Position numbers and translations under genes: made by a program. Of a stretch of 64,000 nt of DNA, positions 32,201 through 43,400 are shown piece after piece. Within the stretch, counting starts at the first letter, position 1. Each line of letters starts with the position of its first letter. The stretch covers positions 670,803 to 734,802 of the forward strand of contig FJOG01000014.1 of NCBI GenBank assembly GCA_900073065.1. Reading direction: 5' to 3'. The notes below the pieces were generated by a model. That model worked only from the letters and a program-made list of their open reading frames with translations, was not told where the DNA came from and ran no database searches. The DNA is from Phialocephala subalpina (taxonomy: Eukaryota > Ascomycota > Leotiomycetes > Helotiales > Mollisiaceae).

Positions 32201-34906
32201 AACAGCTGGAGGTAGAGGACCGTTGGCTCTCAACTACTGTACCAATCATGCACTGATCTTTCGCAACTGAGGCTTTTGATGCCCGGCACTTGAGTTTGAC
32301 AGCAAACAGGTGGCTACGGCAGATGCGCGCAAGTGGGCTCCATAGAAGAGGGGTTTGTTCGGTGCTAAAATTGAAGATCTCCATGGGCCAGAGATAAACT
32401 TTTGGATGATTCCTCCGACTTCAGTGGCCATCGAGTCTATCGAGCTCGCTCTGCCGTGATAAGAACTAAGCTCAAGGCCAATTACGTCTCGAGACCGGCA
32501 CGAGAGCAGCATCTCGAAATTGGCTGCAATATGGGAGGATAGACTGGTCGCCAGGCAGGGCAGGCCAGGTACCAGACAACAAATCGTTCGGATTTCAATC
32601 AACAAAGATAAATAAAGATATCACATAGGAAAGCACAGCTGCAGCTCAAACTCCTCAGATTCCACGGAATTTCATGCAGTCATGGTGAACCGAAGCTAAA
32701 ACATAAACTCTGGTTCGTATGATGTGGTTGAGGGGTTGCTGCTTTCATCACCTCCTTTTTCTGAGTGGTGACGATGCAGTGCTGCTTTTCATCTCCTCAT
32801 CTGATGCGCGCCGATGAAGCATCGCCGCTTTCGCGTGCCTGGCCTCGGGTTCGTCAGTGGCCACGCTGATCCGGCTTGACTAATCCACTTCGAGTCACAT
32901 TGCCAGCATCACGCAACGATCGGCCATATCTTATCCCGGTCCAGCGAGAAAAGGGAAGGAGTGGGAAGCTTCGAGAGAGCGCCAAGAGCCACCAAGCTGT
33001 TTTGTGAAGGGAAAGCCGGCCTCCGCTGGGCTGGCCGTCGAGACCAATACGGAGACTCGCCGCCTTTGTCCAGACAAGGGCCGTCATCGTGTCTCCAGAG
33101 TCTTCCGAGTCTCCAGCGTCATCCCTGCGAGAGAAGCATCCACTCCTTCGGTGCTAGGATGGAAACAGCATAACCGCTGGAGATAGCAGCGTCATTGGTG
33201 GGCGGGAGCGCAGATTGTATTGCTGATTCGCCCCTTTTCTCGTGGCCGCCGCCCGCGGCTTGTTCTAGCATTGTTCTAGCGTGGGAAAGTGGTCCCATCC
33301 AGAGACATCCTTGGTCCTTCTTAGCCTTCGAGGCTTCCTACTAGTGCCAGCTGGGATTAGTCTGGTGTGTCGGTTTCCCGTCTCAGATTTCCTGGCGTTG
33401 CATTCGTCGATGAGCCAGCTCGCCAAAGCAGCACAGAAACTCGCCATTCGCCATCACCGGCCTTCCTCCTCCAGCAAAGCATACCTCTCCAAGGGCCAAG
33501 CATCAGCATCGAACAACATCCTGACTCTCGATTATCCCCGTCGCCGCCGCCGAGTCTTGTCTCTTTTGCTTCTTGCCTTCCACCTTCTGTTCCATACAGC
33601 CCATCAACCACCAACCTGACCAAACCTTACGCATACGCCTGTCCGCGTCGACGACTCCTGGACTAGAACTGCTAGGACTACGACTAGAACACCCTACTGC
33701 AACGGCCGATTGTAGCAGCACAGTCGCCCGCAATACGTGTGTGGATAGCGGGTCATGGTTTGGGCGCCGCACCAGGTCGTTGCTTGAACGCTGCTCCATC
33801 ATGCCAATCGTCAGATCCACTTGTCTTCTGCGCCTGCTGGACTTGCTCCAGAGCTAATCCGAACATCTGACGGCGATTCCCACACTTCTGCTTCACTGTG
33901 GCTGCCACACCTTGCTGTCTTGTCCGTTGAAACTTCCTTTGTTCTCGAAAAAAAAGGGAACGAACCAAAAGCCACTCACGAGACGACCAACATCGACGAG
34001 ACTCTCCACCAGAGATCTATCGCATCGCACGACTGACACGATTCACGCATTGAATTTCGACTTCACCACCAGATCCTCCACCTCAACATTGGCCTCAAGT
34101 CACCTGTCATCGACGCCTTAAGCTTTGCACCAAGACTGCACTGCCTTCCACCATCACCTTAATCCTATCGTCCTGACCAATTCGACTTCCTCACGACCAC
34201 ACACGTCTCTCGACAACTTGTGTTAGTAATTGTACACGCCGAATACTCCAGCTTCCTTTGGACTTGCCCTTAGATTAATTCCTCTTTCCTTTCTCGAGAT
34301 ACCCGAAGTTCTATCGCCAGACTTCAGCCCGTCCTTGACAGCCTCTTATTTCGATAGAAAGATTATCAACCTGCTTAAGAAGGTTGCACAGATACCCCGT
34401 CTTCGCTCCCTTTACGAGACACTGCAGGCTTTGCCGGATCACTTGGCCTTTCGTCACTGCGACCTTCCTTTCCTTCTGGTCCACGTTCCTGTGCTTCGGG
34501 TGCAGCCAGTTCCAGAAGCATTTCAACCGACATCACCACCTGTCACCAGCCGTTTGTGCTCGGCCACCGAACACTGCCATTGGAACATCGCCTGGGACGA
34601 GTCGGCATCGAACGGGTACTTGCAGACCACGACGTTACGACCATCTTTGATTCCACACGCGTCAACGGCGAGGATCGAGAATCATAGCCACAAAGACAAA
34701 CGGCAGTACTTAGGTTTCGACCTCGTTGGGCATAAGCATTGGGCTCTCGACAAATGATTTCGATACGGTAGCAATCAATTTCCTCTTCTTTTCGACTGAT
34801 CTGCATACAAGCTGTCGCGTGGAAAGGGCCAGGGATTCAGCCTGGTGTCGTTTGCAATCGTCCGTTGAAGACGGAAGGAACGGAGGAAGCCATTCCTTCC
34901 GTGCCC
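29246..34906. other. Long intergenic region and RGS gene leader
   Basis: About 5.7 kb without a recognised gene. A minus-strand frame at 31857-32384 (175 codons) has many Cys residues in its second half but no signal peptide or known domain. The stretch from about 33350 to 34900 is pyrimidine-rich, with many short upstream ATGs, and looks like a long promoter plus 5' leader for the RGS gene. No tRNA, rRNA or transposon was seen. Confidence 0.5.
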
Positions 34907-36112
34907 ATGAAATATCTACGAAGCGCAATGAGAAGGTCGAAACACCGCAAACCTCCGTCACTCCATCTCAAAACTACATCGAGGGAAACATCACCGCGTT
35001 GCTCGTCCGTCCTATCGGACTGGGACGCGGACGACGAGGGATTCATGTCGTCCGGGGATTTCGCGCCTTCGAGGCCATTGAGCTTGACAATACCGTCAGG
35101 CCCATATTGTCCCCGACGGCCAACATTACAAGAGGTCTTGGCTAATGTCGCCCCGCCGCCATGGACTCTCACTGCCTTCATGGCATACCTTTCACAAAAC
35201 CACTGCTTGGAGACCTTGGAATTCACAATGGATGCCCAAAGATACACCAAGCATTACCAGGAGCTTGTCAGTCGTGACCCGCATACTCCGTTATCACCCA
35301 ATACCCCGGAGTGCGACTACGTGCGAATGTTATGGCAGAAATTGTTAGATGCCTACATTGCGCCAAATGGTCCCAGAGAAGTAAACCTTCCGTCTGATGT
35401 GCGCGACCACCTTTTGTCCTTACCGTTCACATATTCCCCACCGGATCCCGCAGAACTGGAACCGGCCGTCAAGATCATATATGAGCTTATGGATGAGTCT
35501 GTGCTCGTACCTTTCCTGAATTCCATTGCTCCGTCACGTGTCGAAGGTTTCCAGTCAAGTCCTTGGACATCGAATGAGTCTATGACTGATACGTACATGA
35601 CCGGTTCCTTGGATGAACGATCGCTATCGCCGTCGAAAACTCGAGCACGAGAGAGCAGTCCACCCTCTGGTGAACGCAGCAATGACATCGTTTCTCAATC
35701 TCACGGCGGTCCATCGCCACGGCTTTCTCATTCATCTCACCTTACCGCTGCTTTAAGTCGGGGAGCTGCACGCCTTTCAACACATCTTTCCGGATCTTCT
35801 GGAACGTCGGGCGAAGCTCCTGAGAGCATGACGGACGACAGCACCGACTCGCCATCTCCATCGGGATCTGCCTTGGAACCAATGACACCACCGAATACTC
35901 CACCGACATCTCACACAGAATTCGTTGACGTCTCTCCCGGTACTAGTCCCCACACTGCCCGTGGCGAAGGCAGCAGCAGTTGGAAGAAGATGGGTGCCAA
36001 GCTCGGGTGGAAGAAGAGTCGCTCAGGTCACGGTTCAGGCTCCAGCACGAGCAGTTCTCGCTATCCTATGGGACGTGATACGAGTGATGAAAGTGGTGGA
36101 AATGGTTTATGA
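34907..36112 (+). CDS. RGS-domain protein, regulator of heterotrimeric G protein
   Basis: Frame of 401 residues from the ATG at 34907 (MKYLRSAMRRSK); an in-frame ATG at 34865 would add 14 residues. A fungal RGS domain starts at about residue 75: LQEVLANVAPPPWTLTAF, then FMAYLSQNHCLETLEF and the following helices (KHYQEL, LWQKLLDAYI, VLVPFLNSI), about residues 75-210. The rest is a disordered Ser/Pro/Thr-rich tail with a basic patch (SWKKMGAKLGWKKSR). RGS proteins speed GTP hydrolysis by G-alpha subunits; by domain layout this resembles the RgsA/Rgs2 type rather than FlbA, which has DEP domains. The next plus-strand frame begins only 66 bases after the stop, so the annotated 3' end may be wrong if splicing joins them. 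Confidence 0.82.
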   Translation: MKYLRSAMRRSKHRKPPSLHLKTTSRETSPRCSSVLSDWDADDEGFMSSGDFAPSRPLSLTIPSGPYCPRRPTLQEVLANVAPPPWTLTAFMAYLSQNHCLETLEFTMDAQRYTKHYQELVSRDPHTPLSPNTPECDYVRMLWQKLLDAYIAPNGPREVNLPSDVRDHLLSLPFTYSPPDPAELEPAVKIIYELMDESVLVPFLNSIAPSRVEGFQSSPWTSNESMTDTYMTGSLDERSLSPSKTRARESSPPSGERSNDIVSQSHGGPSPRLSHSSHLTAALSRGAARLSTHLSGSSGTSGEAPESMTDDSTDSPSPSGSALEPMTPPNTPPTSHTEFVDVSPGTSPHTARGEGSSSWKKMGAKLGWKKSRSGHGSGSSTSSSRYPMGRDTSDESGGNGL

Positions 36113-36178
36113 GGGCGACAGGTCACGTCGTCACCGAATGATTTCTTTTCTATAATCCCAATTCCAGTAATCGCTCCT

Positions 36179-37168
36179 ATGGAACATCCTGTCGCTGGAT
36201 TTTCATCATACCGAGACGCTCGCACAAAGACAACAGCATTGGTGCACGGTGGAACCAGCCTGAGGCTCAGTGAAGGCAGCGAATCGCCAGTCCTCGAAGC
36301 CCATCCTGGTTCCCCAGTTGATATAACTGGTCCCCGTCCGTCTCTATCAGCATCAATGGCAGTTCAGCGTCTCTATCATGGGACCGATGAGGAAATCTCG
36401 AAATTCGAGAAGAAAAATATGGGGAAAAGAGAGACAATCAAGAGGGACGGCGTGGCCGCAAAAGAGATTTACTGCTTGCCAAGCAGAAACGAGAATGAGA
36501 GGGATATACTGAGTTTTTCGAAGAGGAGAGGGCTACAGCCATTCTTCATTCCCGCCAAGGTTCCAGAGCAAGAAGAGGTTACCACAGTTCATGTACCGAT
36601 TTCCCCCGAGGACAAGAATGCCGTAGATACCTCTTACGAGGCTACCGCGATGGACTTCCATTTCGAGGAAGACAACGGGACATGGATATCTGCACAACCG
36701 ATCGCCCACGAATCGAGGACGAGTCTTGCAACGACAACAACAGGAGCAAGCACTCTCATCGACGATCGAATGAGCAACGCAGCCTTGACACTAGACACCA
36801 GCGTAGCCAGCTCCGCAGCTAGCATGATGTCTTCTGTCGGCAGCATCCAGTCAGCCTCCACAACTACCAGCTCAGACGTCTACGGTTGGGAAGAAGAACT
36901 GGACCGCAAAACCAGCATCGAAAGCCACGCAGCCTGGGAACGCGAACTTGCTCGCCGACTCCCGAGCGGTGGCAGAACAATTGGTCCACGACTTCGAAAT
37001 ATCCACGAACTTCAGTATAAACACGCAGACGGCAAGCGAAAAAGCTTACTCTATAGAGTCCTAAACCTTTCCAGTTCGCGAGAACGACGCGGTTCAGCAG
37101 ATGATGTCGCCATGTCCGGTGGTATCGCTGTTAGTCCCGCGAACGAGGTTCCTACTACTACTGCTTGA
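36179..37168 (+). CDS. Unknown Ser/Thr-rich protein, possibly 3' part of the RGS gene
   Basis: Frame of 329 residues with no recognised domain. It has a charged segment (TDEEISKFEKKNMGKRE), a Ser/Thr-rich middle and a basic end. The 66-base gap from the RGS stop codon is very short for two fungal genes. An acceptor-like site (AATTCCAG, ending at 36167) lies just before this frame, and four GT dinucleotides near the RGS 3' end (36075, 36084, 36093, 36096) are all in the phase needed to join the two frames, though none matches the donor consensus well. So it is either a separate, tightly packed gene or the C terminus of a longer RGS isoform. Confidence 0.5.
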   Translation: MEHPVAGFSSYRDARTKTTALVHGGTSLRLSEGSESPVLEAHPGSPVDITGPRPSLSASMAVQRLYHGTDEEISKFEKKNMGKRETIKRDGVAAKEIYCLPSRNENERDILSFSKRRGLQPFFIPAKVPEQEEVTTVHVPISPEDKNAVDTSYEATAMDFHFEEDNGTWISAQPIAHESRTSLATTTTGASTLIDDRMSNAALTLDTSVASSAASMMSSVGSIQSASTTTSSDVYGWEEELDRKTSIESHAAWERELARRLPSGGRTIGPRLRNIHELQYKHADGKRKSLLYRVLNLSSSRERRGSADDVAMSGGIAVSPANEVPTTTA

Positions 37169-38371
37169 ATGAACGAAAAATTGAGCGATTTTAGCATTGT
37201 GTTGGCGTTGGATATCAATTTACTTTTTTCTCAAGAGGCATTAGGGTTCGGTCAGTCATGGTTTGGGACAATACCTCCCCTCCATTGGAGGCATTGGAAT
37301 TTGGAATGCATACTGTGTCTTCGGGGACACATGTATCTTTATCGACATATGTCAACATTTACGACGGTTCGGATGGGAACGAGAATTTCTTCATGCATTC
37401 GTCCTAAAATGGATCATCAAAATTGGTGGGGTTCATCTGATATTATTTATTTGTATGTGTTTGTGTGTGATGGGATTCAGTTTGGCGCTTTGGCGTGTTA
37501 TGATGCGAATCGATACTCAACTCGTACATTGGATGGCGTTGAAATGAATACTCTTGGGTTGATAGCGTGTGGGGGTGCATTGCATATGTGGTTGTTTATA
37601 GGTGGAGGGGAAGCTTGCATGGATGGATATCTTGGGTACCATATATGAGAATATAATACCTAGTACCGATCACAATGTTTGTTCCCTTGTGATATCTGTG
37701 AATCGTGTTGGTCATGCCAAATGAAGTCTTCTTATACTACTCCTGCTGGTGAGTTCTTTCATTTCATATCTGAAGATTTTCTCCAATGTCTGATTTTGAG
37801 ATGAGTTTCACTCTGAGATGAGACCCTTTTTGCAAGGAGAGGATTCCCAATATCCCTAGAAAAGCAACGGTACAAACTGCAACTCACCACTGGCAGGACG
37901 GTGACTTCCATCTTGGACCTCTGCCAAACAACAAAGACCTAGACAACTGCTCTTCTCCCCCGGGCATTGAGCCATACGTATCAGTAACAAAGGCAGATCT
38001 CAAGTACGGACAATCAAGTCACACTACCCAGAAACTCGTAATCGGACATTGTAATTATCAAACATACTGTGGGCTGCACAGGACCCTTTGGGACTTTCAT
38101 TTCTAATCTGCAAACAGACTATGAAGTCTCAATAATGTTCATTTCCTAATTTCGGGCAGAGATCAAGACCGACATCTCTTCTAAGTCCTTTCTCTCTCAT
38201 GCTCGTGCATAATCCTCTATATGCCCCGTTATGCTACCAAAGCGCCTCGCTATGCAAGTGTGTATGTATACCCCGTTTTTGCCTTCCCCAGATCCGTATC
38301 GTATGTAACCAACCAAGCGGTAAACCAAGCAGGATAGAGAACTTGCCATCATAACCATCGACTCCTCAGCT
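37169..38371. other. Intergenic region between convergent genes
   Basis: Contains the 3' flanks of the frame ending at 37168 (+) and CIA1 (-). Sequence around 37170-37660 is T/G-rich with an accidental open frame of low coding character. No feature recognised. Confidence 0.55.
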
Positions 38372-39802
38372 TCAAGAGCTTGCCTCCACAACTCCCTCAG
38401 TTCCATTGGTCGCCCCTGTCACAGCAAGCGCTGCAGTACCATTTGCAGCACCAATGATCTCCTCGATAGACCACGCCTTCACAACGCCATCATCTCCCGT
38501 AGAGACAATCATCTCCTCATCCGCTGTCTTCTTCCCGGGGTCATATCGCTGACACCAAGTGATATGATTGATCTCATACGGGCCATGACCTCCCTCTAAC
38601 ACCGCAAGAATAACCCACTCCATCTCAATCACTCCTCCGACTGAAGTCCTGCCTTTAGTCCTCTCCTCATAGATGGCTATTTTGCTGTCTCCGCCTGTCG
38701 TGACTACTCTCCCACTCTTCTGACTCCAGCTGACAGCATAGATTGGAAGATCATGGACTGTTGGTAGCGTAGCTGTGCATTCCCAAGTCTCGTTCGCGGG
38801 AGGTGGTCTCATCGTCGAAGGAATACCAGAGTTGAAATAAGACGGCTTATTCGGCGGCGGGGGCGAGGGAACCTTAGACCAAACTCTCACCGTACAATCT
38901 GCAGAAGCAGATAACAATCTCGGTATCCTAGGACTATGATCATCCTTCTCCCTTTCTGGACACCATTTATTCATGCTCACCTCCGGCTCCCACTCCAGTT
39001 TCCAGACTGTCCCTTCGTGTCCTTCCAGGACAGAAATACAACTCCACTCCCCCTCATCGTCTCCCTTCCACAACCTTATCGTATCATCATAACTCCCACT
39101 CGCCAACACCTCTCCATTCCCATCATCCTTCCTCCAAACCACACACTTGACGTCTGCCGTATGTTCTTGCAAGACTGCTATTGTCTCGAAGTCATCGTCT
39201 CCTTCGTCGCCAATTTCTTCCCAGATCCAAATACTTTTGTCGCGGGAACAGGATGCGAGCCATTGACCGGAAGGAGAGTAAGCTACGTCTTTGACTTCGG
39301 AGTCGTGGCCTTCGAGCACGATTTCGAAGGCCCAGTCGTCGTTATCTTCGTCTTCATCTTCGTCTTTCGCGGAAGTAATTAATCTCGGCGCTGCTTTTTT
39401 CTGCCCATCAATTGTGATTTCTACCTCCAAATCCTCCTCTCCTCCATTCCCATTCTCCAGATGTATTTCTTGGTCTGCCACTTCGGCAGCAAACCCACCT
39501 TCCTCCTTCCTCCTCCAAATCGCCATCGTAGAATCAAAACTCCCACTCGCAACCGTCAATGTCCCCGTCCTCTTCGTAACCGGCTTCCAAGCCACCGCCC
39601 TTACACTCCTATTATGTCCCCCTTCCATTTTACTATGCAACGTGAAGTTCTTGAGCGAGTATACGCGAACGGTTTTTTCGGACGTCGCTGTCGCGATGAG
39701 GGGTACGCCATTGGGATTAGGGATTGAGACCCAGGCGCGGGATTCGGCGATGGGTTTGAAATCTGCGAGGGGTGCTATTCGTAATTCGTGAGGAGTCGCC
39801 AT
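38372..39802 (-). CDS. CIA1: Cytosolic iron-sulfur assembly WD40 protein CIA1
   Basis: Single-exon frame of 476 residues forming seven WD40 repeats. Clear blades include HNRSVRAVAWKP..SGSFDSTMAIW, GHDSEVKDVAYSPSGQWL with SCSRDKSIWIW, EHTADVKCVVW with SGSYDDTIRLW, GHEGTVWKLEW and SASADCTVRVW. Repeat order and the pattern in blades 2-4 match CIA1/CIAO1, the docking subunit of the CIA targeting complex that delivers Fe-S clusters to cytosolic and nuclear apoproteins. The protein is longer than yeast Cia1 (about 330 residues) because of acidic and Pro-rich loop inserts (for example after AAPRLITSAKDEDEDED). No intron is needed. The promoter would lie between 39803 and the start of the plus-strand neighbour at 40404. 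Confidence 0.88.
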   Translation of the reverse strand: MATPHELRIAPLADFKPIAESRAWVSIPNPNGVPLIATATSEKTVRVYSLKNFTLHSKMEGGHNRSVRAVAWKPVTKRTGTLTVASGSFDSTMAIWRRKEEGGFAAEVADQEIHLENGNGGEEDLEVEITIDGQKKAAPRLITSAKDEDEDEDNDDWAFEIVLEGHDSEVKDVAYSPSGQWLASCSRDKSIWIWEEIGDEGDDDFETIAVLQEHTADVKCVVWRKDDGNGEVLASGSYDDTIRLWKGDDEGEWSCISVLEGHEGTVWKLEWEPEVSMNKWCPEREKDDHSPRIPRLLSASADCTVRVWSKVPSPPPPNKPSYFNSGIPSTMRPPPANETWECTATLPTVHDLPIYAVSWSQKSGRVVTTGGDSKIAIYEERTKGRTSVGGVIEMEWVILAVLEGGHGPYEINHITWCQRYDPGKKTADEEMIVSTGDDGVVKAWSIEEIIGAANGTAALAVTGATNGTEGVVEASS

Positions 39803-40403
39803 TTTTGCTGTTGTTCATGAATCGAGGAGATTGTGGGGGAGGGAGTTAATATTTGTGGGCGTGGGCGGAGGAGAATCGGAAATGTCGAAGTCGAAGTCTT
39901 GGTGGGGCAGATTTCTTTTGGTTGCGATTTTTATCAATCTCCACGATAAGATGTCACCATGCACAGATCAGACGCTAAGCAATATTTGGACGAATTTTGA
40001 TTGGTTGGCAGAACTTCAAGCTCTCCCCTATTCTTTCTGAGGCGAAGCTCCCGTCTTCCTTAACTACCTTCAGTCTGGACAACCACGTTTTGAGAGTTGA
40101 AGAAGCGTCATTGAGAACACAAAAGATGAATTTTTCGAAATGGATATGTTGGATGGGGACAAGTGCCCCTTTCGAAGGGTCATTTCATTCTAGACTGCGA
40201 TTCTTATCTCGACTATGGGCTTTGCAGTATTTGATCGAGGACTTTGTGTTTTCTCTCCATTTTCTTCCTTCTCTTATGCCATACGGTCATCTCTCCGAGT
40301 AATTCAAGTTTATTCGAGCTCAAATCCAAGTTTTAAGGCTTTGCCTGACTGTTTTTGGAATATCGTCGAGGTTTAATAATCGAGTTCGAGACACTGCGTC
40401 AAG
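39803..40403. promoter_or_regulatory. Divergent intergenic region of CIA1 and plus-strand neighbour
   Basis: About 600 bases between two divergent start codons. No named element was identified. Regulatory role is inferred from orientation only. Confidence 0.5.
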
Positions 40404-43400
40404 ATGGCACCGCCAATTTTCCGTACTCCACAAGAAGGAGACTCACAAGATACCAGAGCACGAGAACATGCACCCCAAATGGACAGCCAACAACATTCAG
40501 AATGGTACGCTCTCTTGAGGGAACGACATGATCATCGAATCGGAGAAATTCGTTCCAATCACTGGGATCGGACCGGTTCAACATCTGTTACGTCTCAAGA
40601 TCTCATGAATGACCTGGAATCTGAGACGCGGCTATTCAACCATACATTGCAGCTTGTCCAAGACTATTCTACAGAAGCGGAACGTATAGCAGCAGATACA
40701 CAAGTCCAAGCGTATGTTCTGAGCTCACCGCCGCCACTACCAAGAACTCCATCGATCACTCTAAATGGGACAATCGCGGTACCTCGTCAGCCGTCAACTA
40801 CGAGTCCTCGAATCGCATCTGAAGAAAACATCAGGGCAAGGGAAAGAGATGAGCGAAACTTGCAAGCAGAAGTCGAGAGGATACGTGAGGAACGTCGACG
40901 ACGAGGACGAGATGCTGCTATCTTAAGAAGCTCCATGGAAAGTCTTCCCAGAGCTGCTGCAAGAGAGCAAACAACTTCAGAAACCCGATCAGGCCGTCCT
41001 CAAATCACCGAAGCTGAATACCGTGAGATGATGCTACGAACATCTCAAAGAGCCATTGGAGCTCAAGATCGACCACAAAATGTGCAAGCCAGACCACAAG
41101 AATCAGGCATTAGGAGGCCAATTCGGAGCTTTTTGATAGATGCACAAGAGGATGTATCTCCAAGGCCAGTCACGCGGAGACCTAGTCTAGTCGAGTCTTC
41201 GGATTCATCAGCAGCCTTCTGGCGGAGTTGGGTAGAGGCTGATCTAGGAGACAACTACCTCTTCTCCTTTGCTCACCAATTTGGAGAAGTGGAGCAACGA
41301 AGAGCTGAGCTTCAGTCTGCAGAACTCCAAGAGAGCTCGCGAAGGAGAAGACGTGGTTCAGAGAATATCACCCAATTTTTCGAAGACAATGCGGGGCTGC
41401 CTCAAATGAGCTCGATGTCTGAGCCGATGATGGGAGATCGTACAACGGCCCGAACACATAACACACTCGATCCCAACCTCATGACGATACGTGGTCCGAA
41501 CCCTTTGGCACAAATCTCACCTCAAGAAGAAGACGAACCAGACTCCCCTCGGATACGAAGATCAGACCATCATGGGCATCGGTCTGTCATGTCGACTTCT
41601 CCAAGTCGCCATGTCTTCAGAGGCTCTGGAGATATCCACGCACCGCCCACAATCGATGAAAGTATAGATAACGTCGGCAACTTTGCTTCTAATGTCTTCG
41701 GCTCTGAAAGAAACATACCCAGAATTTCTGGTACCTCAGCTTCTTACCCCAATCCCACCACCAGCGCCAGCATCCGCCAAGAAAATCTCCAATTCGATTT
41801 CCAACATATGGAATCTCCCCTGGCAGCCCCATATCCAATCCCAGGGACACCCCCACTGGCAGCCCCATCCTCACAACCACCACAACGTGTTCATAGATCA
41901 AACATCATGTCTCTCTTAAACGACGATAACCCAAACTATCCACCAGGACCGACAATGAGAGTAGAAGCTATACGACAAAGAGACTACCTAAGAGCTATAC
42001 AAAACAGATCTACCTCCTCACAACAACAAGGACGGCTTGACGCTGTGCACGCATCTTTTTATAACTTTGAGGGGGGTTCGGAAACAAGACCAAGAATTTC
42101 CGTGAACCAACTCCTCAATATGCCTGAAGAGAGGAATGCACAACAAGCCGGACAAAATACGTCTCAATGGCCATCACCTTCGCTCAACCCCTCTGCACTC
42201 TCAAGGCCGGGACAAGAACCCCAACAACCAGCCTCCGCATCTCTCTTCGACAACGATGAGCGTTCCAACAGACCTCGAGGACTTAGACCAACACGAAGCA
42301 CGGCACAAACGCTCCCTCGATACTCCCAACAAGCCGAACGAGCACAATTGCGCGTTCCAAGTCCAAATTCTAGAGGATTGTTCGCCACTCTAGCTAGCCC
42401 CAGGTATAACGAAGCCATATTCCAGGCAAGTGGTGCGATAGTCGGTGGAGATGAGAGTGAGATGCCTCCCTTCAATCCCTCTGCACTCTCAAGACTCTCG
42501 GCTCCATCCCGGCCTTCACTTCCACCCTCCAATCCAGCTGTCCCTCAGTTCATCTCCTTGCCTCGAGACGCAACGCCTGAGCCCCCTCGGCCATCAGAAA
42601 GTACTATGAGCATGTTGCACGATGAGTACTACATGCAATCTACACCTGGTCCAAGCATGATACTGCCATCTCTACCTTCGGACCCTACTTCGGCTCTTCG
42701 CTCACCTTTATCCTCCCTCTCCGACGACGATGAGATGCCCGACCTCGTTACCCCTTCAAGCGCATCTCCTTCAACTGTTCGTGCAGAGACTCCAAGTTCC
42801 AGACGACAAGAACTTCTAGCACAATATCACGCCCTCGTCCCCTCATACTCACGCTCCCTCTACCGCTACACTCTCACCCTCTACTCCTCCTCAACCCAAG
42901 CCCTCAACCCCCACCTCCCACACATCAACACTCTTTATCCCATCGGCTCCCACTTCCAAACACCAGATATAGCCCGCCATTCCGAAGGCATCGACCTCTT
43001 ATTCTCGTTTATAGGAGCTTGGAGAAATCAGAACCCAGGTACTGCGTATGCAGGTCTGAGTCAGGAGGTAAGGGAGTTTTTAGATGTTTTAAAGGAGGAG
43101 GAGATGGAGGATGAAAGGGAGTTGTGGTATGAGGTTGTNNNNNNNNNNNNNNNNNNNNNNNNNNNNNNNNNNNNNNNNNNNNNNNNNNNNNNNNNNNNNN
43201 NNNNNNNNNNNNNNNNNNNNNNNNNNNNNNNNNNNNNNNNNNNNNNNNNNNNNNNNNNNNNNNNNNNNNNNNNNNNNNNNNNNNNNNNNNNNNNNNNNNN
43301 NNNNNNNNNNNNNNNNNNNNNNNNNNNNNNNNNNNNNNNNNNNNNNNNNNNNNNNNNNNNNNNNNNNNNNNNNNNNNNNNNNNNNNNNNNNNNNNNNNNN

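Noticed and set aside
37169..37648. 159-codon plus-strand frame directly after the frame ending at 37168
   Set aside because: Rich in Trp, Cys, Met and Gly from T/G-rich 3' flank sequence, with no motif; looks like chance.
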